NCBI GenBank assembly: GCA_029945495.1
Contig: JAQSCR010000301.1
Span: 1-12,664 of the forward strand
Direction: 5' to 3'
Source of the DNA: Pseudolabrys sp.
GTDB lineage: Bacteria > Pseudomonadota > Alphaproteobacteria > Rhizobiales > Xanthobacteraceae
DNA: 12,664 nt
The notes beneath the pieces are model-generated. The model saw nothing but the letters and a program-made list of their open reading frames with translations. It did no database searches and was not told the origin of the DNA. Positions 9,149 through 12,664 of this stretch are shown here, piece after piece; the first letter of the stretch is position 1, and every line of letters starts with the position of its first letter. Position numbers and translations under genes: made by a program.

Positions 9149-9625
9149 ATGACTCTCTACTTCGCCTATGGCTCGAATATGCACCGCGCCGCCATGCAGG
9201 CGCGCTGCCCGGGCGCGCGCGCCCTCGGCCCGGCGCGGCTCGACAGTCATCGGTTCTTTATCGGGGTCGACGGCTGGGGCTCGGTCAAGCCGTCGCCGGG
9301 CGAGACCGTGCATGGCGTGCTGTGGCGGCTGACGCCGCGCGATCTCGCCGCGCTACATTCCTACGAACTGCTGCACAAGGGGTTATACGGCGTGCGCTAT
9401 CTGCCGGTCCGCATGGGTCGTGAATTGGGCGCGCGGAAGGCGCTGGCGATGCTCTATGTGCTGCGCCGGCGCCATCCCGGCCGGCCGAAACCGGGTTATG
9501 CCGAACTATGCGCTGCCGCCGCGCGCAGTTGGGAACTACCGGAGCGTTACGTGCGCTCGGTGGCACGCTGGTCGACGTCGCGCTGGACCGGCAGCCGCGC
9601 CATCGACGGCGGAGAACTCATATGA
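9149..9625 (+). CDS. gamma-glutamylcyclotransferase-like protein
   Basis: A 158-residue protein of the GGCT/AIG2-like fold. The N terminus LYFAYGSNM (residues 3-11) is the family's substrate-binding loop. The catalytic acidic residue is probably E73, in LAALHSYELLHKGLY, which occupies the usual place before the conserved Tyr. The C-terminal block PGYAELCAAAARSWELPERYV is typical of bacterial members. Such enzymes release 5-oxoproline from gamma-glutamyl amines or peptides, but many homologues are uncharacterised and the substrate here is unknown. It is 43 bp past pccA, with the hairpin at 9107-9130 between them. Its stop overlaps the acylphosphatase start as ATGA, so those two genes are translationally coupled. 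Confidence 0.85.
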   Translation: MTLYFAYGSNMHRAAMQARCPGARALGPARLDSHRFFIGVDGWGSVKPSPGETVHGVLWRLTPRDLAALHSYELLHKGLYGVRYLPVRMGRELGARKALAMLYVLRRRHPGRPKPGYAELCAAAARSWELPERYVRSVARWSTSRWTGSRAIDGGELI

Positions 9626-9930
9626 ACGGCGATGCGGTTATCATCGTTCGCGTCGTCATCCGCGGTCGCGTGCAGGGCGTCGGCTATCGTGCCTTCGTCG
9701 CCCGCGAGGCCGGACGGCACCAACTGGAAGGCTGGGTGCGCAATTGCCGCGACGGCAGCGTCGAGGCGGTGTTCAAAGGCGAGGCGGCGGTGATCGACGA
9801 CATGATCGCGGCCTGCAAGCGCGGACCGTTCGCCGCCCGCGTCGATGCGGTCGATCAAAGCCCCGGCATCGAGTCCGATTTGCGGGCGCGCGTGCCGGGC
9901 GAGGAATTCTCGGTGCTGCCGATGTTCTGA
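9622..9930 (+). CDS. acyP: acylphosphatase
   Basis: A 102-residue acylphosphatase, which hydrolyses carboxyl-phosphate bonds such as those of acetyl phosphate or 1,3-bisphosphoglycerate in the cytoplasm. The signature GRVQGVGYRAFV (residues 15-26) carries catalytic R23, and GWVRNCRDGSVEAVF carries catalytic N41. Both are canonical and the length is normal. The start at 9622 is well defined: GGAG is 7 nt upstream, and the ATG shares ATGA with the stop of the preceding gene. The last 76 bp are antisense to the 3' end of lipB, which reads the opposite way; the acylphosphatase C terminus EEFSVLPMF looks normal, so the overlap came from the lipB side. Confidence 0.95.
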   Translation: MNGDAVIIVRVVIRGRVQGVGYRAFVAREAGRHQLEGWVRNCRDGSVEAVFKGEAAVIDDMIAACKRGPFAARVDAVDQSPGIESDLRARVPGEEFSVLPMF

Positions 9931-10634
9931 CCGGCCTCGGTCGCGCCGAATAATTCTTCGAACGCGCCGCGCAGCGCCATATCGACATCAGTCATCGCCG
10001 CGGGAATGCCGAGATCGACCAGGCTGGTGACGCCGTAACGTTTGATGCTGACGCCGCACGGCACGATGCCGTCGAAGTGGGAGAGGTCCGGCTCCACATT
10101 GATGGCGATGCCGTGCAGCGTCACCCACTTCTTCACGCGGATGCCGAGCGCGGCGATCTTGTCTTCGTATCCTTCTCCCTTGTCCGGCCGCTTCACCCAG
10201 ACGCCGATGCGGTCCTCACGGCGCTCGCCGCGTACGTTGAAGGCGGCGAGCGTCCGGATGATCCATTCCTCCAGCGTGGCGACGAAGCGGCGCAGGTCGG
10301 GACCGCGGCGCCGCAGATCGATCATTACATAACCGACGCGCTGGCCCGGCCCGTGATAGGTCATCTGGCCGCCGCGCCCGCTCTCGAACACCGGGAAGCG
10401 AACGTCCAGCACGTCGGCCGGGTTCGCGCTGGTCCCGGCGGTGTAAAGCGGCGGATGCTCGACCAGCCAGACCATCTCGGGCGCTTCACCTCGGGCGATG
10501 GCCTCGACGCGCGCCTCCATGAAGGCGACGGCGTCCTCATAGGCTACGGCCGAATCGCTGACGCGCCATTCGACCGCCGCCATTCCGGCGGCCGCGGGCA
10601 TCCCTAAATCCAGTGCATCGCGCATGTTAATCAC
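9855..10634 (-). CDS. lipB: octanoyltransferase LipB
   Basis: Lipoyl(octanoyl)transferase moves the octanoyl group from acyl carrier protein to lipoyl-domain lysines, the first step of lipoate synthesis, in the cytoplasm. Conserved blocks in order: VWLVEHPPLYTAGTSA, GRGGQMTYHGPGQ, DKIAALGIRVKKWVTLHG and HFDGIVPCGV. The acyl-accepting cysteine is C193 and the catalytic lysine K159, 34 residues apart as in E. coli LipB. GTG 10634 gives 259 residues and a MIN-R-LDL start resembling related rhizobial LipB as I recall them; ATG 10625 is an alternative. Neither has a clear ribosome site. The final 24 residues (after FEELFGATEAG) are polar and unlike the family, encoded antisense to acyP, apparently because an earlier stop was lost. 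Confidence 0.94.
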   Translation of the reverse strand: MINMRDALDLGMPAAAGMAAVEWRVSDSAVAYEDAVAFMEARVEAIARGEAPEMVWLVEHPPLYTAGTSANPADVLDVRFPVFESGRGGQMTYHGPGQRVGYVMIDLRRRGPDLRRFVATLEEWIIRTLAAFNVRGERREDRIGVWVKRPDKGEGYEDKIAALGIRVKKWVTLHGIAINVEPDLSHFDGIVPCGVSIKRYGVTSLVDLGIPAAMTDVDMALRGAFEELFGATEAGQNIGSTENSSPGTRARKSDSMPGL

Positions 10635-10645
10635 TCATTAACCAT
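10627..10645 (+). promoter_or_regulatory. CtrA-type binding box
   Basis: TTAATCACTCATTAACC is an exact TTAA-N7-TTAACC match to the full CtrA consensus of alphaproteobacteria, with the extended right half-site TTAACCAT at 10638-10645. It sits 63 nt upstream of the FliN-like start and at the very beginning of lipB. AT-rich words of this type stand out in a GC-rich genome. CtrA control of flagellar genes is well known in this class; binding here is inferred. Confidence 0.65.
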
Positions 10646-10704
10646 ACCATGGTGACCTTAGGCGTGCCCCCACTTAAGCAGGGCATGCGAGGGAAGTTGG
10701 TCAC

Positions 10705-10947
10705 GTGGGCACATTCGACAAGGTTTCAATCGACATCACCGTGGTGTTGGGCACCACCTATATGCCGATCCATCAGGTGCTGCGGCTCGGCCGCGGCGCC
10801 ATCATCGAACTCGACGCCGGCGAGGACGATGCCGTCAGTATCCTGGCCAACAACCTGCCGGTGGCCAAGGGCACCGTCGTGGTCAATGGTAACCGCATCG
10901 CGGTCGAGGTCGGCGAACTGCTGCCGCGCCCGCCCGATATGCGCTAG
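10705..10947 (+). CDS. fliN: short FliN/SpoA-domain protein
   Basis: An 80-residue protein that is almost only a SpoA (FliN C-terminal) domain: VSIDITVVLGTTYMPIHQV, LRLGRGAIIELDAGEDDAV, then NNLPVAKGTVVV and AVEVGELL follow the FliN pattern strand by strand. FliN forms the lower C-ring of the flagellar motor switch with FliM and FliG, at the cytoplasmic face of the membrane. The start is GTG 10705, with GAGGGA about 10 nt upstream. Full FliN proteins usually carry an extra N-terminal segment, absent here, and no other flagellar gene lies in the window. It could therefore be the working switch subunit encoded apart from its operon, or a second copy. The CtrA-type box upstream supports a motility role. 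Confidence 0.85.
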   Translation: MGTFDKVSIDITVVLGTTYMPIHQVLRLGRGAIIELDAGEDDAVSILANNLPVAKGTVVVNGNRIAVEVGELLPRPPDMR

Positions 10948-11077
10948 ACGCCGTTTTTCGCCCCCGCACCCTCACTATTTAGACCCGGCGTGGGGCCAAA
11001 ACCGCCCCCGAGGCGTAACGGCTTGATGCGCCGGCAAAATTCCGCGCGATCCGGGCCGGGAGAACGCCCCCTGGCCC

Positions 11078-11106
11078 TTGTCCCTGCTAACCCTATTTGT
11101 TACACG
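11078..11106 (+). promoter_or_regulatory. possible tRNA-Leu promoter
   Basis: TTGTCC (11078-11083) and TACACG (11101-11106) are spaced by 17 nt, about 50 nt before the mature tRNA. The -10 match is poor, so this is only the best candidate in the 210-bp gap between the FliN-like gene and the tRNA. The rest of that gap shows no other clear feature. Confidence 0.25.
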
Positions 11107-11157
11107 ATCCGCCGTTAGAGGGCGCGGCTACCGACGCGTCCTTATCTCTCGTACTGT

Positions 11158-11242
11158 GCGGCCGTGGCGGAATTGGTAGACGCACTGCCTTGAGGTGGCA
11201 GCGGAGCAATCCGTGGAAGTTCGAGTCTTCTCGGCCGCACCA
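11158..11242 (+). tRNA. tRNA-Leu (GAG anticodon)
   Basis: A complete class II tRNA of 85 nt. The acceptor stem is GCGGCCG (11158-11164) with CGGCCGC (11232-11238), then A and an encoded CCA. The D-arm is GCG/CGC with a GGTAGA loop. The anticodon stem CTGCC/GGCAG encloses TTGAGGT, giving GAG at 11192-11194, which reads CUC and CUU. The long variable arm CGGA-GCAA-TCCG is typical of tRNA-Leu. The T-loop is TTCGAGT, one step from the common TTCGAAT. All arms fold without mismatch except one G-U at the base of the T-stem. tRNA-Leu genes are frequent integration sites, which matters for the unusual DNA that follows. Confidence 0.97.
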
Positions 11243-11589
11243 GTACGATTTCAGCGATCCATTTGAAACGATTGCTTGAAGGGGCCTCAAAAGGCCCGCC
11301 CGCAGCGATTCCCATAAGCGGGACTAGAGCTTTGCCGCGCCCTGTGCCCCTATTTTTTTGCCCCCCTGTGGACAGCGTGGACACTGGCCACCCAGCGGCT
11401 CCCGGGGCCGAAACCCAAGTAAAATTAAAAAGGTAGCCGGAGATTCGGCTGCTCACGAAAAAGCCGGAGCCCCGACCAAGGAAACTCCGGCTCGTTCGTG
11501 TCCCTCAACGTGTGGATGCCAAGAGACGATTGTCACTTTCCAGAGTCGGAGGGGCCTCGTCAACTGACAGCCAACTCAAGGAAAGTATG
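11243..11589. other. gene-poor, lower-GC stretch after tRNA-Leu
   Basis: No convincing gene is seen here. A hairpin GGGCCT-CAAA-AGGCCC (11282-11297) lies 39 nt after the tRNA but has no T-tract. A run of seven Ts is at 11352-11358. GTGGACA occurs twice in tandem (11368-11374 and 11377-11383). From about 11410 the DNA becomes visibly poorer in G and C, with TAAAATTAAAAAGG near 11420-11433. The long stem-loop at 11454-11500 follows. A weak open frame over 11358-11567 lacks a good start and family features. Confidence 0.6.
11454..11500. ncRNA. long stem-loop upstream of the HTH gene
   Basis: CACGAA (11454-11459) pairs with TTCGTG (11495-11500) and AGCCGGAG (11462-11469) pairs with CTCCGGCT (11485-11492). 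The two helices are separated by a 2x2 internal loop (AA/CG) and closed by a 15-nt loop. A second AGCCG/CGGCT hairpin (11435-11450) lies just before it and repeats the word AGCCGGAG. On the minus strand the main stem is followed by a run of five Ts including the end of the stem, so it could be a minus-strand terminator. On the plus strand it would sit in the leader of the HTH gene, 87-136 nt before its start. The structure is seen; its role is open. Confidence 0.45.
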
Positions 11590-11772
11590 ATGCGAAAAAC
11601 TTCTCTGACCTTCGATGAAGCGGTTGACGTTTGGCTTCGTCATTGGAGCGGCCAGTATCAGCATGCCATTGCTGCGGACTACGGAATCAACCCGGGCCGC
11701 GTCAACGAAGTGCTGAAGGAACGGACGCATATCGGAAGTAGGTTAGTTGCAGCCTCCAAGAGGTCTGCCTAA
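11590..11772 (+). CDS. small helix-turn-helix-like protein
   Basis: A 60-residue protein, MRKTSLTFDEAVDVWLRHW followed by SGQYQHAIAADYGINPGRVNEV and LKERTHIGS. The central part has a helix-turn-helix pattern: QHAIAADYG as first helix, IN as turn, PGRVNEVLK as recognition helix, like the short HTH of resolvases and sigma-like regulators. I recall similar small proteins in other rhizobial genomes, but no experimentally defined function. AAGGA at 11578-11582 gives 7 nt spacing to ATG 11590 and 4 nt to the alternative ATG 11587. An intrinsic terminator follows the stop by 6 nt, so it is probably a free-standing transcript. The base composition is less GC-rich than its neighbours, consistent with acquisition. 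DNA binding is inferred. Confidence 0.75.
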   Translation: MRKTSLTFDEAVDVWLRHWSGQYQHAIAADYGINPGRVNEVLKERTHIGSRLVAASKRSA

Positions 11773-11778
11773 AACTGG

Positions 11779-11809
11779 AAACGGGCGGCGCAAATGCCAC
11801 CCGTTTTTT
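11779..11809 (+). terminator. intrinsic terminator of the HTH gene
   Basis: AAACGGG-C-GGC (11779-11789) and GCC-A-CCCGTTT (11796-11806) form a stem with a single C/A mismatch and a 6-nt loop, running into six Ts (11804-11809). It starts 6 nt after the HTH stop codon. Confidence 0.85.
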
Positions 11810-11832
11810 ACGCAGGTGGACAGTAACGTGAG

Positions 11833-11848
11833 GGCGCTAAAATGCGCC
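11833..11848. other. short hairpin between converging genes
   Basis: GGCGC (11833-11837), TAAAAT loop, GCGCC (11844-11848). It lies 7 nt past the minus-strand small gene's stop and lacks a T-tract on either side, so termination is doubtful. Confidence 0.3.
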
Positions 11849-11854
11849 GCCCCG

Positions 11855-12067
11855 TCACGCCGCCTCAATGCGGATCGGCTTGGCGCCTTCGTACAGCACC
11901 GCGCGGCCGAATTCGTACAGCCGGTCCAGCCCCGAGGTCAGCGTGATGAAGTGGTTGCCGGCGAGCTGGCCGACCTTGCTGGCGAAATGCACGGCGCCGT
12001 GCGCCAGCAGCGAGTGAGCGGCCGGCGGTGCGCTCAGGTCTTCCGGGCCGTTACCGGTGCCGTGCAA
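11855..12067 (-). CDS. small uncharacterised protein after the hydrolase
   Basis: An open frame of 70 residues whose start overlaps the end of the alpha/beta hydrolase gene by 17 bp, an arrangement typical of a coupled operon. No ATG is available: TTG 12067, with AGGG about 7 nt upstream, gives 70 residues, and GTG within GAVHF gives only about 45. The sequence has no membrane helix or known motif that I recognise. Its second half, GNHFITLTSGLDRLYEFGRA followed by VLYEGAKPIRIEAA, is well mixed and does not look like random GC-rich translation. It could also be the remnant of a longer gene. Moderate confidence that it is translated; no function assigned. Confidence 0.45.
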   Translation of the reverse strand: MHGTGNGPEDLSAPPAAHSLLAHGAVHFASKVGQLAGNHFITLTSGLDRLYEFGRAVLYEGAKPIRIEAA

Positions 12068-12664
12068 TCAGGCCCTGCAATTCGTCCGTCAAAATCCCGT
12101 CGGCCTTGAACAGTTCGTCCAGGATCGAAAAATGGTGGTGGCCGGGCAGAATTCGCAGTTTGACCGGCAGGCCGAGTTTATCGGCCGCCTCGGCATAGGC
12201 GGCGGACTGCCGCCGCAGCTCGATCAGCTCATCGCCGCCAACCGTGAGGCATTGCGGTGCGGAGCCGGGGCGCAGCAGGTTTAACGGGCTGTATTTTTCG
12301 ATTTCGTCGCGGTCGAGCCGGAGCGGATCGTTGATGTAGCTCAGCGCAATCGGTTCAAGGTCGAAGATGCCGCTGACGATCAGCGCGCCGCGCACGTTTG
12401 GCCAGAGGCTGGCGACGGCGGCCAGATGTCCGCCGGCCGACCAGCCGCCGACATAAATTCGGTCCGGATCGAAACCGAAGCGGCCGGCGTGGCGGCCGAA
12501 ATAGTCCAGCGCTTGTTGCACCTCAACGACGATGTCCGACAAGCGCGCCGCCGGCGCCAGCGTATAGCCGAGCACGGCGACGTCGATGCCGTGGGCGCGC
12601 GGGCCTTTCGACACGAAGGAGAAGATCTCCTTGGCGTTGCGTTGCCAATAGCCGCCATGAATGA
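12051..12664 (-). CDS. alpha/beta hydrolase, 5' end outside the window
   Basis: A partial alpha/beta-hydrolase; the right edge cuts off its N terminus, and about 203 residues are visible. The oxyanion-hole motif HGGYWQ is near 12640-12660. The nucleophile elbow GWSAGG has its serine at 12438-12440. The acid is the Asp of VGGDELIELRRQ at 12231-12233. The base is one of three histidines in PGHHHFSILDEL at 12132-12140. The HGGYW opening, and the sequence SGIFDLEPIALSYIN in the cap region, resemble the BD-FAE/arylformamidase (kynurenine formamidase-like) branch of esterases. A cytoplasmic ester or amide hydrolase is likely; the exact substrate is not. It overlaps the small downstream gene by 17 bp. 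Confidence 0.88.
   Translation of the reverse strand, partial: IHGGYWQRNAKEIFSFVSKGPRAHGIDVAVLGYTLAPAARLSDIVVEVQQALDYFGRHAGRFGFDPDRIYVGGWSAGGHLAAVASLWPNVRGALIVSGIFDLEPIALSYINDPLRLDRDEIEKYSPLNLLRPGSAPQCLTVGGDELIELRRQSAAYAEAADKLGLPVKLRILPGHHHFSILDELFKADGILTDELQGLIARHR

Larger units (their letters stand above)
11368..11823. repeat. GTGGACAG direct repeats flanking the HTH gene
   Basis: GTGGACAG is at 11368-11375 and again at 11816-11823, with a further partial copy GTGGACA at 11377-11383. The outer copies enclose the lower-GC segment with the helix-turn-helix gene and its terminator. They may mark an insertion footprint or be binding words; eight bases is short. Confidence 0.35.

Noticed and set aside
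11282..11297. Terminator of tRNA-Leu at the GGGCCT/AGGCCC hairpin
   Set aside because: The stem is good, but no T-run follows on either strand; mentioned only as a hairpin.
11358..11567. Open frame of 69 residues before the HTH gene
   Set aside because: It starts with TTG without a ribosome site, contains the stem-loop region, and shows no recognisable domain. Kept as non-coding.
11158..11823. att-site duplication of the tRNA-Leu 3' end
   Set aside because: I looked for a second copy of the T-arm/acceptor sequence downstream and saw none in the window. No integrase is present either, so an integrated element cannot be claimed.
11747..12109. Plus-strand open frame of 120 residues
   Set aside because: It runs through the HTH terminator and is antisense to the small gene and hydrolase end.

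Overview
The window looks like chromosomal DNA of a GC-rich alphaproteobacterium, most likely of the Hyphomicrobiales (Bradyrhizobium/Xanthobacteraceae-like). Four things suggest this: the overall gene content, a GC-rich palindromic intergenic repeat at the left edge, a CtrA-type box (TTAA-N7-TTAACC) before a flagellar switch-like gene, and two small membrane proteins of a style familiar from that group. The assignment is an inference from content; no marker gene settles it.

Left part (1-3193). A palindromic repeat is followed by a minus-strand pair: an SDR oxidoreductase broken by a one-base frameshift, then an exported metallo-beta-lactamase-fold hydrolase. A divergent AhpD-like carboxymuconolactone decarboxylase family gene reads right. 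Two small minus-strand membrane proteins follow, one with a 5-residue DP repeat at its N terminus.

Middle part (3194-9105). An EamA-family exporter converges on a PaaI-type thioesterase with only 6 bp between them. A 1-Cys peroxiredoxin with a clear intrinsic terminator is next. Then come a MgtC/DUF4010 membrane protein and a complete biotin-carrying alpha subunit of propionyl-CoA carboxylase. No beta-subunit gene lies in the window.

Right-centre part (9106-10947). A gamma-glutamylcyclotransferase-like gene overlaps an acylphosphatase gene by ATGA. The acylphosphatase gene overlaps the convergent lipB by 76 bp. LipB is divergent from a tiny FliN/SpoA-domain gene, and the gap between them holds a full CtrA-type box.

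Right part (10948-12664). A complete tRNA-Leu(GAG) with encoded CCA is followed by a visibly less GC-rich stretch. This contains a long stem-loop and a 60-aa helix-turn-helix-like protein with its own terminator, framed by GTGGACAG direct repeats. The window ends in a minus-strand alpha/beta hydrolase, cut by the edge, that overlaps a small uncharacterised gene.

Most of the window is housekeeping or general metabolism. I found no defence system, CRISPR array, insertion sequence or rRNA. The most unusual places are the CtrA box between lipB and the fliN-like gene, the small island after tRNA-Leu, the antisense overlap of lipB with acyP, and the frameshifted SDR.
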